Source: Sulfitobacter sp. F26204 (GTDB lineage: Bacteria; Pseudomonadota; Alphaproteobacteria; Rhodobacterales; Rhodobacteraceae). Taken from it: a DNA stretch of 64,000 bases. Made by a program: the position numbers and the translations under genes. The stretch lies in NCBI RefSeq assembly GCF_026410305.1, contig NZ_JAPMLQ010000001.1:372001-436000 (forward strand), in the 5' to 3' direction. Positions within the stretch are counted from its first letter, which is position 1. Each line of letters starts with the position of its first letter. Below the pieces are notes generated by a model. The model searched no databases. It saw only the letters and a program-made list of their open reading frames with translations, and was not told the DNA's origin. Below, one piece after another: positions 25,243-34,285 of this stretch.

Positions 25243-26802
25243 ATGATCACCCTGAAACGTACGGCGGCCCTCGCCGTACTTTTTCTATTCTCAGCCATTT
25301 CCGTGATGGCCCAAGATGTCACGCTTTCCTCGCGTGATGGCAAGGTTGAGCTAAGCGGCACACTGCTTGGTTTCGACGGCGAGTTTTATCGCTTGTCGAC
25401 CGATTACGGCGAAATGACAGTGGACGGGTCTGGTGTTTCATGCACCGGTCCGGGTTGCCCAAATCTTCAGGACTATGTGGCCGAGATCGAGATGTCGGGG
25501 TCTGCCTCGATGGGGGCTGTGCTGATGCCCGCACTTGTCAACGCCTACGCCCAGCGCAATGGGTATGCTGTTGATCGTGTCGATCTGGATCCCACCCGAT
25601 TTATCCTGACTCTGACGCGCTCTGACAGCGGCAAACTGGCCGCAAGATTTGGGTTTCGCGCCAGTAATACAGACGAAGGTTTTGCCGATCTGCTTGCCGA
25701 TGAAGCGGACATTGTCATGGCCCTACGTGAAATCCGCAGGGAAGAGCGCAAATTGGCGCGTGAAGCGGGTATGGGGGATCTGACGGGGGCCAACCGCAGC
25801 CGTGTCCTGGCCTTGGATGCCGTGGTTCCCATCGTCGCACCGGGAAATCCTGTGCGCAGTATTTCTCCACAGGTGTTGGCCAAGGTTTTTGCAGGTGAAA
25901 TCACCAATTGGCTGGCACTCGGAGGGCCGGATGCGCCAATAGAACTACATTTACCAGATGTCGCCAGTGGCTTGTCCCAGGCCATTGAGGATCAGGTGAT
26001 GGTACCCGCCAAATTGGGTGTTTCACCCCAGGCGGTGCGGCATGGCCTGCCCTTAGGGATTGCGGACGCCGTGTCTCGCGATACCCTATCAATCGGTTTG
26101 ACCAGCTATGCAGCACGGCGGGACACGCGGGTGCTGACCTTGGGCGGCACCTGTGGTTTTGCGCTGGATGCGGCAAGACGTACGATCAAGACAGAGGATT
26201 ATCCGCTGACAGCACCGATGTTCCTGTATTTTCCCGCACGTCGGTTGCCTTTGATCGCCCGAGAGTTCCTTGCATTTACACGCGGTCCTACGGCGCAAAA
26301 TGTTATTCGCCGTGCCGGTTTCGTCGATCAAACACCCGAAGAAATTCCGATTGATGCCCAGGGGAATCGGATGGCAAATGCGATCACCGTGGCGGGTCCG
26401 GAAATTCCGCTCGAAGAGCTTCAGCGCATGATTGCTACCTTGTCGCCGATGGCGCGGTTAACGACTTCTTTCCGGTTCGAGACAGGGTCAATCCGGCTGG
26501 ATGCCCAGTCGCGTTCCAACGTTCAACAGCTTGCCCGCGCCTTGGAACAGGGGCGATATGATGCGCGACAGTTATTGTTCGTAGGGTTTAGCGATGGTCA
26601 GGGTGCGGCGACATCGAACCGGGATATTGCGCTGCGCCGGGCAGAGGCCGTATTGCGCGCAGTGAGCGACGCGGCCGTCACTGCAAACCTTGAACGAGTG
26701 GCTTTGGGTGTTGATGCCTTTGGAGAAGCGATGCCGATGGCCTGTGATGATACAAGTTGGGGTCGTCAAGTGAACCGGCGGGTCGAGGTTTGGGTGCGCT
26801 AA
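25243..26802 (+). CDS. PstS-like substrate-binding domain fused to an OmpA domain
   Basis: A 519-residue exported protein. It has a signal peptide (1-24, ending in VMAQ), a short N-terminal module with a DGKVELSG-type strand and a CTGPGC pair, a phosphate-binding-protein-like domain (about 85-360, with MGAVLMPAL, EGFADLLADEADIVMALR and VLAKVFAGEITNW), and a C-terminal OmpA/MotB peptidoglycan-binding domain (about 400-519, FRFETGSIRLDAQS then VNRRVEVWVR). There are no pst permease genes nearby. The OmpA domain would tether the binding domain to the cell wall. The ligand is not known. It lies downstream of the unknown protein at 24229. Confidence 0.85.
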   Translation: MITLKRTAALAVLFLFSAISVMAQDVTLSSRDGKVELSGTLLGFDGEFYRLSTDYGEMTVDGSGVSCTGPGCPNLQDYVAEIEMSGSASMGAVLMPALVNAYAQRNGYAVDRVDLDPTRFILTLTRSDSGKLAARFGFRASNTDEGFADLLADEADIVMALREIRREERKLAREAGMGDLTGANRSRVLALDAVVPIVAPGNPVRSISPQVLAKVFAGEITNWLALGGPDAPIELHLPDVASGLSQAIEDQVMVPAKLGVSPQAVRHGLPLGIADAVSRDTLSIGLTSYAARRDTRVLTLGGTCGFALDAARRTIKTEDYPLTAPMFLYFPARRLPLIAREFLAFTRGPTAQNVIRRAGFVDQTPEEIPIDAQGNRMANAITVAGPEIPLEELQRMIATLSPMARLTTSFRFETGSIRLDAQSRSNVQQLARALEQGRYDARQLLFVGFSDGQGAATSNRDIALRRAEAVLRAVSDAAVTANLERVALGVDAFGEAMPMACDDTSWGRQVNRRVEVWVR

Positions 26803-26807
26803 GGCCG

Positions 26808-27557
26808 TCAGATATAGCCCTCAGAGCGAAAACTCAGTTCATTCGATTTCCCGATGATCAAATGATCATGCAATGTGATGCCCAATGCCTCACAGGCGCG
26901 GGCAATCTGTTCTGTCATATCAATATCCGAGGTTGAGGGTGTCGGATCCCCCGAAGGATGGTTGTGTACAAGTATCAGCGCCGAGGCATTTAGTTCGAGC
27001 GCTCTTTTAGCAACTTCACGGGGATAAACAGGCACATGATCAACGGTTCCTTGTCCCTGTGCTTCATCCGCGATCAACACATTCTTACGATCCAGAAACA
27101 GCACGCGAAACTGTTCGGTTTCACGGTGTGCCATTTTGGTATGGCAATAATTCAACAGATCACCCCAGTTTGACACAACCTGCCGCTGCATCACCTTGGC
27201 ACGGGCAAGCCGTTGTGCTGATGCCTCGATAATCTTGAGTTCAACGATAACAGCGTCGCCGACACCGGACACATTGCGCAAACGCGCTTCTGGGGCTGAA
27301 ATCACACGGTTGAAATCGCCAAAGCGTTCCATCAGCGCGTTGGCAATGGGTTTCACATCCCGTCGCGGGATCGCACGAAATAGAATGAGCTCCAGCAATT
27401 CGTAATCGGGCATGGCATCAGCGCCGCCTGCCATGAATCGGGCACGCAGACGTTTGCGATGATCCTTGATATAGGAAGGCTGTGCGACGGCAATTGGCCG
27501 GATATTGTCCAATGTATCCAGGACAAAAGGCAGGGCTTGCTCGGCAAAATGGGTCAT
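26808..27557 (-). CDS. radC: RadC/JAB-domain (MPN) protein
   Basis: A 249-residue RadC-family protein. An N-terminal helix-hairpin-helix-like region (SGVGDAVIVELKI) precedes the JAB1/MPN metalloprotease-like domain with the zinc motif HNHPSGDPTPSTSD near residues 195-208. Despite the old name, no firm DNA-repair role has been shown for RadC in general. The gene is convergent with the OmpA-fusion gene, with only five bases between stops. It lies downstream of dnaJ with a small hairpin in between. Confidence 0.9.
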   Translation of the reverse strand: MTHFAEQALPFVLDTLDNIRPIAVAQPSYIKDHRKRLRARFMAGGADAMPDYELLELILFRAIPRRDVKPIANALMERFGDFNRVISAPEARLRNVSGVGDAVIVELKIIEASAQRLARAKVMQRQVVSNWGDLLNYCHTKMAHRETEQFRVLFLDRKNVLIADEAQGQGTVDHVPVYPREVAKRALELNASALILVHNHPSGDPTPSTSDIDMTEQIARACEALGITLHDHLIIGKSNELSFRSEGYI

Positions 27558-27613
27558 ATCTGCAGGTTGCGCAGATTCGGTTAGGATTCAGTTAAATCCG
27601 GAGGAGTCGGCGG

Positions 27614-27641
27614 GGACACCCACCCCATCAGGCGGGTGTCC
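27614..27641 (-). other. Inverted repeat between dnaJ and radC
   Basis: GGACACCC (27614-27621) pairs with GGGTGTCC (27634-27641) around a 12-base loop. No T run follows on the minus strand, so it is not a canonical terminator, but it may end or protect the dnaKJ transcript. Confidence 0.45.
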
Positions 27642-27661
27642 TTTGTTACTTGAAGACTGGC

Positions 27662-28822
27662 CTAACCCTTCATCGAATCCCAGAACGACTTGACGTTTGA
27701 GAAAAAGCTGCTGCTCTCCGGGTTATTTTCGGAAGAAAGATCTTCAAACTCCTTGAGCAGCTCTTTTTGCCGTGAAGTCAGGTTCACCGGTGTTTCGACG
27801 GCGAGTTCGATGATCATGTCGCCGACGCCGCCTCCGCGTAACGGGGGCATACCCTTGCCGCGCAGACGCATCTGGCGACCGGATTGGCTGCCGCTTGGGA
27901 TCTGCACACGCCCGCGACCACCATCAATCGTCGGAACTTCGATATTGCCGCCCAAAGCGGCGGTGCTCATCGATACAGGAACGCGACAGAACAGGTTTGG
28001 TCCGTCGCGGTCGAACAGTTCATGTTCGGCCACTTCGATAAAGATGTAGAGATCACCCGCTGGGCCGCCCCGCATTCCCGCTTCACCTTCGCCAGACAGA
28101 CGGATGCGTGTCCCAGTCTCGACGCCAGCTGGAATGTTTACGCTGAGCGTGCGCTCTTTCTTTGTGCGGCCCGCACCACGACAGGTTTTACAGGGGTTTT
28201 TGACGATCTGACCCATGCCCGAACAGGTTGGGCAGGTTCGTTCAACAGTAAAGAAACCCTGTTGAGCCCGCACTTTTCCCATGCCGGAACAGGTAGGGCA
28301 AGTTGTCGGTTCTGCACCGCCCTCTGCACCAGAGCCGGAACAGTCATCACATTGTACGGATGTAGGAACACTGATCGATTTCTGCATTCCTGCAAAAGCA
28401 TCTTCGAGTGTGATGCTCAGGTTAAATCGCAGGTCTGCGCCACGTGCCGCACGGCGTCCACCGCCGCCACCGCCGCGCTGACCCATAAAGTCGCCAAAAA
28501 GATCATCAAAAACGTCGGAGAAGGCAGAGCCGAAATCGCCGTGGCCACCACCGCCCATGCCGCCGCCCGGTCTACCGCCGCCGCCGCCCATGCCGCCTTC
28601 AAATGCCGCATGCCCATAACGGTCATAAGCAGCTTTTTTATCGGGTGCCTTTAGGACGTCATAGGCCTCATTAGCCTCTTTAAATTGTGCTTCTGCGTTG
28701 GGATTGTCGGCATTGCGATCTGGGTGCAATTCTTTTGCTTTGGTACGGAAACCTTTTTTGATCTCATCCGCTGACGCGCCCTTGGCGACGCCAAGCACTT
28801 CGTAATAGTCACGTTTTGCCAT
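27662..28822 (-). CDS. dnaJ: Chaperone DnaJ (Hsp40)
   Basis: A 386-residue type I J-protein. The J domain has the HPD motif at 33-35. A glycine/phenylalanine-rich linker with long glycine runs follows (about 75-115). The zinc domain has four CxxCxGxG-type repeats ([16 protein letters not shown] twice, CKTCRGAG), and the C-terminal substrate-binding domain has [13 protein letters not shown] segments. It delivers unfolded proteins to DnaK and stimulates its ATPase. It lies 81 bases downstream of dnaK with a strong hairpin in the gap. Confidence 0.97.
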   Translation of the reverse strand: MAKRDYYEVLGVAKGASADEIKKGFRTKAKELHPDRNADNPNAEAQFKEANEAYDVLKAPDKKAAYDRYGHAAFEGGMGGGGGRPGGGMGGGGHGDFGSAFSDVFDDLFGDFMGQRGGGGGGRRAARGADLRFNLSITLEDAFAGMQKSISVPTSVQCDDCSGSGAEGGAEPTTCPTCSGMGKVRAQQGFFTVERTCPTCSGMGQIVKNPCKTCRGAGRTKKERTLSVNIPAGVETGTRIRLSGEGEAGMRGGPAGDLYIFIEVAEHELFDRDGPNLFCRVPVSMSTAALGGNIEVPTIDGGRGRVQIPSGSQSGRQMRLRGKGMPPLRGGGVGDMIIELAVETPVNLTSRQKELLKEFEDLSSENNPESSSFFSNVKSFWDSMKG

Positions 28823-28849
28823 GGATCATATCCTTTTGCTGGAACGTGA

Positions 28850-28880
28850 AGGGCCGGCCCGTCAGTATCGGACCGGCCCT
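28850..28880 (-). other. Stem-loop between dnaK and dnaJ
   Basis: AGGGCCGG (28850-28857) pairs perfectly with CCGGCCCT (28873-28880), and CCG/CGG pair inside. No T run follows on the minus strand. It may protect the dnaK 3' end or lower dnaJ output rather than terminate. Confidence 0.55.
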
Positions 28881-28903
28881 GTCATCGGTTCACAGGCGCC
28901 AAA

Positions 28904-30826
28904 TTAGGACGCGCGCTTGTCGTCGTCGCCAAGATCTTCAAAATCGGCATCGACGATGTCGTCGTCAATCGGTCCGCCCGCTTCGTCCGCAGCAGCAGCC
29001 ATATCGTCTTCGCCGGCCTCAGCTGAAGCTTTATAAATCGCTTCGCCCAGTTTCATTGCCGCTTCAGTGACGTTCTGGATGCCGGCTTTGATCTTGCCCG
29101 CGTCTTCTGTTTCCAGTTCGTCCTTGAGCGCGGCAATAGCCAGTTCGATCGCTTCAACCGTTGTTGGATCAACCTTGTCAGAATGTTCTTCCAGAGATTT
29201 TTCAGTCGAATGGATCAGGCTCTCTGCCTGGTTCTTGGCATCCACCAGCTCACGACGTTCCTTGTCCGCTTCGGCGTTCTCTTCGGCGTCCTTGACCATT
29301 TTTTCGATGTCATCATCCGAAAGACCACCGGAGGCCTGGATCGTGATCTTCTGCTCTTTGCCGGTGCCTTTATCAAGGGCACCCACGGCAACGATACCGT
29401 TGGCATCGATGTCAAAGGTCACTTCGATCTGCGGCATGCCGCGTGGGGCAGGCGGAATGTTCTCGAGGTTGAAGGCACCGAGGATCTTGTTGTCGGATGC
29501 CATCTCGCGCTCGCCCTGAAATACGCGGATCGTAACAGCGTTCTGGTTGTCTTCGGCTGTTGAGAAGACCTGTGACTTTTTCGTCGGGATCGTTGTGTTA
29601 CGATCGATCAGACGCGTGAAAACACCGCCGAGGGTTTCGATGCCCAGAGACAATGGTGTAACGTCCAGCAGAACAACGTCCTTTACGTCGCCTTGCAGAA
29701 CACCGGCCTGGATCGCGGCACCAAGGGCCACAACCTCGTCCGGGTTCACACCCTTATGAGGTTCTTTCCCAAAGAACTTGCTCACTTCTTCGACAACCCG
29801 CGGCATACGGGTCATACCACCGACCAGAACAACTTCGTCAATGTCAGAAGCGGAGATGCCTGCATCCTTCAAGGCGTCTTTACAAGGCTTCAAAGAGGCC
29901 TTGATCAGATCGCCAACAAGGCTTTCCAACTTGGCGCGGGTCAGTTTCATGACCATGTGCAGCGGGGAGCCGTCTTTGCCCATAGAGATGAACGGCTGGT
30001 TGATTTCTGTCTGATTTGCACTGGACAGTTCGATCTTGGCCTTTTCTGCAGCTTCTTTCAGCCGCTGCAACGCCATCTTGTCCTTGGTCAGATCAACGCC
30101 GTTGGTCTTTTTGAACTCTTCTGCCAGATAGTTCACGATGCGCATGTCAAAGTCTTCACCGCCGAGGAAGGTATCGCCGTTGGTGGATTTTACTTCAAAC
30201 AGGCCGTCGTCGATCTCAAGGATGGTGACGTCGAACGTACCGCCGCCAAGGTCATAGACCGCGATGGTTTGAGTGTTCTCTTTGTCGAGTCCATAGGCCA
30301 GCGCAGCGGCAGTCGGTTCGTTGATGATACGCAGCACTTCAAGACCGGCAATCTTGCCCGCGTCTTTGGTTGCCTGACGCTGTGCGTCGTTGAAATATGC
30401 AGGAACGGTGATGACCGCTTGCGTGACTTCTTCGCCGAGGTAGGATTCGGCAGTTTCCTTCATCTTGCCCAGAATGAATGCAGAGATTTGCGAAGGTGAA
30501 TATTTTTCGCCACGTGCCTCAACCCAAGCATCGCCGTTGCCGCCGTCGATGACATTGAAGGGGAGGTTCTTTTTGTCTTTGGCCAGATCTGCGTCGTCAT
30601 TCCGGCGACCAACCAGACGCTTTACACCAAAGATGGTGTTGTCCGGGTTTGTCACCGCTTGGCGTTTGGCAGGCTGCCCTACCAGGCGTTCATCATCCGT
30701 AAAGGCGACGATCGAAGGCGTCGTCCGTGCACCTTCGGCGTTTTCGATTACGCGTGGTTTGCTGCCGTCCATGATGGCGATACAGCTGTTGGTCGTTCCA
30801 AGGTCAATACCGATAACTTTTGACAT
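28904..30826 (-). CDS. dnaK: Chaperone DnaK (Hsp70)
   Basis: A 640-residue ATP-dependent chaperone. The ATPase domain starts with GIDLGTTNS and contains [11 protein letters not shown] and LVGGMTRMP. The interdomain linker [10 protein letters not shown] leads into the substrate-binding domain. The C-terminal lid ends in an acidic tail with the pattern seen in most DnaK proteins, followed by a few basic residues. It works with DnaJ encoded next to it. grpE is not in the window. A promoter with a 17-base spacer lies about 115 bases upstream. A heat-shock (RpoH) element may overlap it. Confidence 0.98.
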   Translation of the reverse strand: MSKVIGIDLGTTNSCIAIMDGSKPRVIENAEGARTTPSIVAFTDDERLVGQPAKRQAVTNPDNTIFGVKRLVGRRNDDADLAKDKKNLPFNVIDGGNGDAWVEARGEKYSPSQISAFILGKMKETAESYLGEEVTQAVITVPAYFNDAQRQATKDAGKIAGLEVLRIINEPTAAALAYGLDKENTQTIAVYDLGGGTFDVTILEIDDGLFEVKSTNGDTFLGGEDFDMRIVNYLAEEFKKTNGVDLTKDKMALQRLKEAAEKAKIELSSANQTEINQPFISMGKDGSPLHMVMKLTRAKLESLVGDLIKASLKPCKDALKDAGISASDIDEVVLVGGMTRMPRVVEEVSKFFGKEPHKGVNPDEVVALGAAIQAGVLQGDVKDVVLLDVTPLSLGIETLGGVFTRLIDRNTTIPTKKSQVFSTAEDNQNAVTIRVFQGEREMASDNKILGAFNLENIPPAPRGMPQIEVTFDIDANGIVAVGALDKGTGKEQKITIQASGGLSDDDIEKMVKDAEENAEADKERRELVDAKNQAESLIHSTEKSLEEHSDKVDPTTVEAIELAIAALKDELETEDAGKIKAGIQNVTEAAMKLGEAIYKASAEAGEDDMAAAADEAGGPIDDDIVDADFEDLGDDDKRAS

Positions 30827-30940
30827 AGTTTTTGATCCCTTATCTAACTCAAGGCGATTGCTCGAAGCTCAGGCCCGTTGTGGCACCTCTGCCCCGATCT
30901 GATGACACTGAAAGCAGGAGGCCCTCAGCGGTTCGATGGG

Positions 30941-30969
30941 TATATAAGGAGCAGTGTTCGGGCTCGCAA
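30941..30969 (-). promoter_or_regulatory. Putative dnaK promoter
   Basis: On the minus strand, TTGCGA (30964-30969) and TATATA (30941-30946) are 17 bases apart. The predicted 5' leader is about 105 bases. The -35 region could also serve RpoH, but this cannot be decided by eye. Confidence 0.5.
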
Positions 30970-31038
30970 CCACCGCAAGGAGGGAGAAATGCTGAATCTG
31001 CACGGAAATTTCCAAATTCGACTAAAAACTGGTGAAAA

Positions 31039-31641
31039 ATGAATCGTCTCACGCTGCGTGGATTTGAAATTTACAAGGGATTGCTGGATGTAACGGGGCA
31101 GCAGGCAATCGTGGCTGCGGTACGGGAGGTTGTCAAATCTGCGCCTCTGTTTCGGCCCGAAACGCCAAATGGCAGTTCCATGTCTGTGCGTATGACCGCT
31201 GCTGGCGCCTATGGCTGGTTTTCAGACAGGGCCGGTTATCGGTATGTGCCAACGCACCCAGGCGGACAGAGATGGCCTGCGATCCCTCGTGAAATCCTCG
31301 ATGTCTGGGACCGGACAACAGCGTTGAGCCGGCAACCGGAATGCTGTCTTATCAACTATTATGCGCCAGACGCCAAAATGGGGATGCATCAGGACAAGGA
31401 CGAAGCAGATTTTCAATGGCCAGTTGTCTCGGTTTCGCTGGGTGATGATGCGTTGTTCCGCATTGGCAATACCACGCGAGGCGGCAAGACAGAATCTCTT
31501 TGGTTGCAGTCTGGCGATGTTGTTGTGATGGGGGGAGCGGCGCGCCTGACCTATCATGGCGTCGACCGGATCAAACCAAACACTTCGACTTTGCTGCCCA
31601 AGGGTGGGCGGATCAACCTGACCCTTCGGATCGTTGAATGA
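31039..31641 (+). CDS. alkB: AlkB-type alpha-ketoglutarate-dependent DNA repair dioxygenase
   Basis: A 200-residue Fe(II)/2-oxoglutarate dioxygenase that reverses N1-methyladenine and N3-methylcytosine damage by oxidative demethylation. Iron ligands are H117 and D119 (MHQDKDE) and H173 (TYHGVDRI). The 2-oxoglutarate-binding arginines are R191 and R197 (RINLTLRI). The substrate-pocket segment CLINYYAPDAKMGMH is typical of the E. coli AlkB group. It is divergent from dnaK with about 210 bases between starts. No Ada-box gene is nearby. Confidence 0.94.
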   Translation: MNRLTLRGFEIYKGLLDVTGQQAIVAAVREVVKSAPLFRPETPNGSSMSVRMTAAGAYGWFSDRAGYRYVPTHPGGQRWPAIPREILDVWDRTTALSRQPECCLINYYAPDAKMGMHQDKDEADFQWPVVSVSLGDDALFRIGNTTRGGKTESLWLQSGDVVVMGGAARLTYHGVDRIKPNTSTLLPKGGRINLTLRIVE

Positions 31642-31748
31642 CAGGCTGCATTCGCCAATCGATTTTTTGAAGCCTCACGGGCACAAGGTTTGACCCCAAA
31701 ACCAGAGAGACCATTCGAATATTTGCAAAAGCAATGACGAGAAATGAC

Positions 31749-32573
31749 CTAACGCCGCGCGTTCCAGCTTAGTGAGGCGTGCTTGCGGGTGTAAAATTCG
31801 CCCATCAATCCGATCATCAACAGGACAACGCCGACCCAAAACGCATATTCCCAATTCGAATTGCGCGGATTGTAGTTTATAAATGCGTAGCCTCTTGCCT
31901 GATCAATGCAATGAAACAGTGGGTTCCAGTCGAACATCTTTAGCATGAACGTCGGCAGCGTGTTTGCCACAAACATTTTGCCCGAAGCGATCATATTTGC
32001 CCGCTGGTAAAGTTGGGATGCGATGCCGACAAAGCCGGGGAACCAGGGTTTGATCGCCAGGAACACAAGACCGATTGCGCAACCGCTGAACCAAGACAAA
32101 ATGAGCATGCCAAAAGCATGGAATGGCTGGTCAATTTCGAAAGGAGTCCAGGCAACGTGATAGGCGAACAGAACGATAAACAGCGACAAAAGCTGAATAT
32201 AAAGAGCGCCCAATGCGCCCGAGAGGATCGCGATGATGGTGTTCATCGGTGCATGTTGCATCATCGGGCTGGCCGGGCCTTCCGCAGCCATGATCGCACC
32301 GATCGATTTGATGTGGGTCAGGTAAAGGAAAATACCTGACATGATGTAAATCAGGAAATCACCACGCAATGCGGCACCACGCATGCCCAGAACAGTGAAC
32401 ATCAAATAGAAAACCGCGACAAACATGACGACCTGAAGAATGTTCATGGCAATTGCCATAAAGGCATTATTGTGTTGTTTGCGCACGCTGCGAACGATGG
32501 AATGATACACCAGTTCAGCAATTGAAAGGGCCGATGCAATACCGCCCTTTGGTTTTCGTTTGGATTGAAACAT
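31749..32573 (-). CDS. Polysaccharide ABC export permease (KpsM/Wzm-like)
   Basis: A 274-residue inner-membrane protein with about six hydrophobic helices, of the ABC-2 type used to export capsule or O-antigen polysaccharide. The N-terminus is cytoplasmic and basic, followed by the SVRKQHNNAFMAIAMN segment. The end is the family-like tail WEYAFWVGVVLL...GEFYTRKHASLSW. I chose ATG 32573 with AAAGGG upstream. The TTG at 32591 is less likely. Its ATPase partner and the outer-membrane exporter are not in the window. It is divergent from cysQ. Confidence 0.82.
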   Translation of the reverse strand: MFQSKRKPKGGIASALSIAELVYHSIVRSVRKQHNNAFMAIAMNILQVVMFVAVFYLMFTVLGMRGAALRGDFLIYIMSGIFLYLTHIKSIGAIMAAEGPASPMMQHAPMNTIIAILSGALGALYIQLLSLFIVLFAYHVAWTPFEIDQPFHAFGMLILSWFSGCAIGLVFLAIKPWFPGFVGIASQLYQRANMIASGKMFVANTLPTFMLKMFDWNPLFHCIDQARGYAFINYNPRNSNWEYAFWVGVVLLMIGLMGEFYTRKHASLSWNARR

Positions 32574-32613
32574 CACTGCGCCCTTTGACAAAGCCTACCG
32601 TCGCACGGAATTC

Positions 32614-32642
32614 TTGCTGTTCCGTTACCCTGACACCATAAG
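32614..32642 (+). promoter_or_regulatory. Putative promoter of cysQ-kdsB
   Basis: TTGCTG (32614-32619) and CATAAG (32637-32642) have a 17-base spacer upstream of cysQ. Confidence 0.3.
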
Positions 32643-32687
32643 AGGACAGAAAGCCCGGATCAACAAAAGCATAAAGGTATGTGGTGT

Positions 32688-33485
32688 ATGGATTACGAAA
32701 AATTAGTGAGTGTGATGCGCAAGCTATCATTGGAGGCGGGAGAGAAGATCATGGAGATCTACGACCGCAATGATTTTGACGTGAAATCCAAGTCCGACAA
32801 CAGCCCCGTGACCGCTGCCGACAAAGCGGCAGATGCGATTATCAGTGCAGGGTTACGCGCTGCATTCAGCGATGTGATGCTGGTTACAGAAGAACAATCA
32901 GCTACACACAAGGCCCGGGGCGACACGTTTCTGATTGTTGATCCGCTTGATGGTACCAAGGAGTTCATTCATCGCCGCGGAGATTTTACAGTCAATATTG
33001 CACTGGTTGAGAATGGCAAACCGACACACGGGGTTGTCTATGCCCCGGCGAAATCACGAATGTTCTTTACCCAGGCGGATGGGCAATCTGTTGAGGAAAC
33101 TGGTGCATTTGCCAAGGATGTCGTTGGGGCCGTGACGCCCATATCCGTCTCTAACGCTGATAATTCGGCGCTCATGGTCGTCGCATCCAAGTCGCACCGT
33201 GATCAGGCAACTGATGAATACATCGCGAAATATCAGGTGAAAGACATGAAAAGCGCGGGATCGTCGCTCAAGTTTTGTCTGATTGCTACGGGCGAGGCGG
33301 ACATCTATCCACGCCTGGGACGGACAATGGAATGGGACACCGCGGCGGGCCATGCGGTTTTGCTCGGTGCAGGCGGTGATGTTGTACGTTTTGATGATCA
33401 TAGGCCGCTGCTCTACGGCAAGGATGATTTTGCGAATCCGTTCTTCATTGCCCATGCCCCAACCGTCGAACTGAAGCCTGCCTGA
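32688..33485 (+). CDS. cysQ: 3'(2'),5'-bisphosphate nucleotidase CysQ
   Basis: A 265-residue enzyme of the inositol monophosphatase superfamily that converts PAP to AMP. The metal-binding motifs are complete: TEEQS, DPLDGTKEF, and EWDTAAGHAV. PAP is the by-product of PAPS-dependent sulfotransferases and of PAPS reduction, and its removal relieves their inhibition. A two-module sulfotransferase is encoded at 41418 in the same strand and region, which gives a concrete reason for cysQ here. The start is ATG 32688. ATG 32679 is also possible. The stop overlaps the kdsB start (TGATG). Confidence 0.9.
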   Translation: MDYEKLVSVMRKLSLEAGEKIMEIYDRNDFDVKSKSDNSPVTAADKAADAIISAGLRAAFSDVMLVTEEQSATHKARGDTFLIVDPLDGTKEFIHRRGDFTVNIALVENGKPTHGVVYAPAKSRMFFTQADGQSVEETGAFAKDVVGAVTPISVSNADNSALMVVASKSHRDQATDEYIAKYQVKDMKSAGSSLKFCLIATGEADIYPRLGRTMEWDTAAGHAVLLGAGGDVVRFDDHRPLLYGKDDFANPFFIAHAPTVELKPA

Positions 33486-34285
33486 TGTCTGTCTTGATCG
33501 CCATCCCCGCCCGCTTTGCCTCGACCCGTTACCCCGGAAAGCCCCTTGCAGAGCTCAAGGGAGCAACGGGTAAATCGCTTTCGTTGATCGAACGTTCCTG
33601 GCGTGCTGCATCTGCCGTGAATGGTGTAGACCGTGTGGTCGTGGCGACCGATGATGATCGTATCAAAGAGGCCGCGACAGGTTTCGGGGCCGAAGTTGTC
33701 ATGACATCAACAGGATGTGCCAATGGGACAGAGCGATGCGCAGAAACGCATGAAAAATTGGGCGGCGGTTTTGACATTGTCGTGAATCTGCAGGGCGATG
33801 CGCCCTTGACGCCACATTGGTTTGTCGAAAGCCTTGTGCAGGGTCTGAACGAGGCGCCGGAGGCAGAAATCGCAACCCCGGTGTTGCGTTGTAACGGCGC
33901 GACTTTGAATGCATTGCTGGCGGATCGCAAAGGTGACCGCGTTGGTGGAACAACTGCTGTTTTCGCCTCTGACCGTCGTGCATTGTATTTCTCGAAAGAA
34001 GTCGTGCCCTTTACACAGAAAATCTATTTAGAGACTGAAATGACCCCGGTGTATCATCATGTCGGGGTTTATGCATATCGCCCGGCTGCGCTCGCGTCTT
34101 ATCCATCCTGGCCTACCGGGCCACTTGAACAGTTGGAAGGGTTGGAACAATTGCGCTTCATAGAGAATGGCCGTTCGGTTCTTTGCGTTGAAGTCACGGC
34201 AAACGGACGGGAATTTTGGGAATTGAACAATCCAGAAGATGTGCCAAAAATAGAGTCTATGATGGCCAAAATGGGTCTGGAATGA
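33485..34285 (+). CDS. kdsB: 3-deoxy-manno-octulosonate cytidylyltransferase (CMP-Kdo synthetase)
   Basis: A 266-residue nucleotidyltransferase that activates Kdo as CMP-Kdo. The start IPARFASTRYPGKPL, the NLQGDAPL motif and ELNNPEDV near the end are typical. Kdo is used in the lipopolysaccharide core and as the linker of group 2 capsules. In this window it sits with a KpsM-like permease, and the Kdo pathway isomerase gene lies at 46058, so both lipopolysaccharide and capsule use are possible. Its stop overlaps the next glycosyltransferase start by four bases (ATGA). Confidence 0.93.
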   Translation: MSVLIAIPARFASTRYPGKPLAELKGATGKSLSLIERSWRAASAVNGVDRVVVATDDDRIKEAATGFGAEVVMTSTGCANGTERCAETHEKLGGGFDIVVNLQGDAPLTPHWFVESLVQGLNEAPEAEIATPVLRCNGATLNALLADRKGDRVGGTTAVFASDRRALYFSKEVVPFTQKIYLETEMTPVYHHVGVYAYRPAALASYPSWPTGPLEQLEGLEQLRFIENGRSVLCVEVTANGREFWELNNPEDVPKIESMMAKMGLE

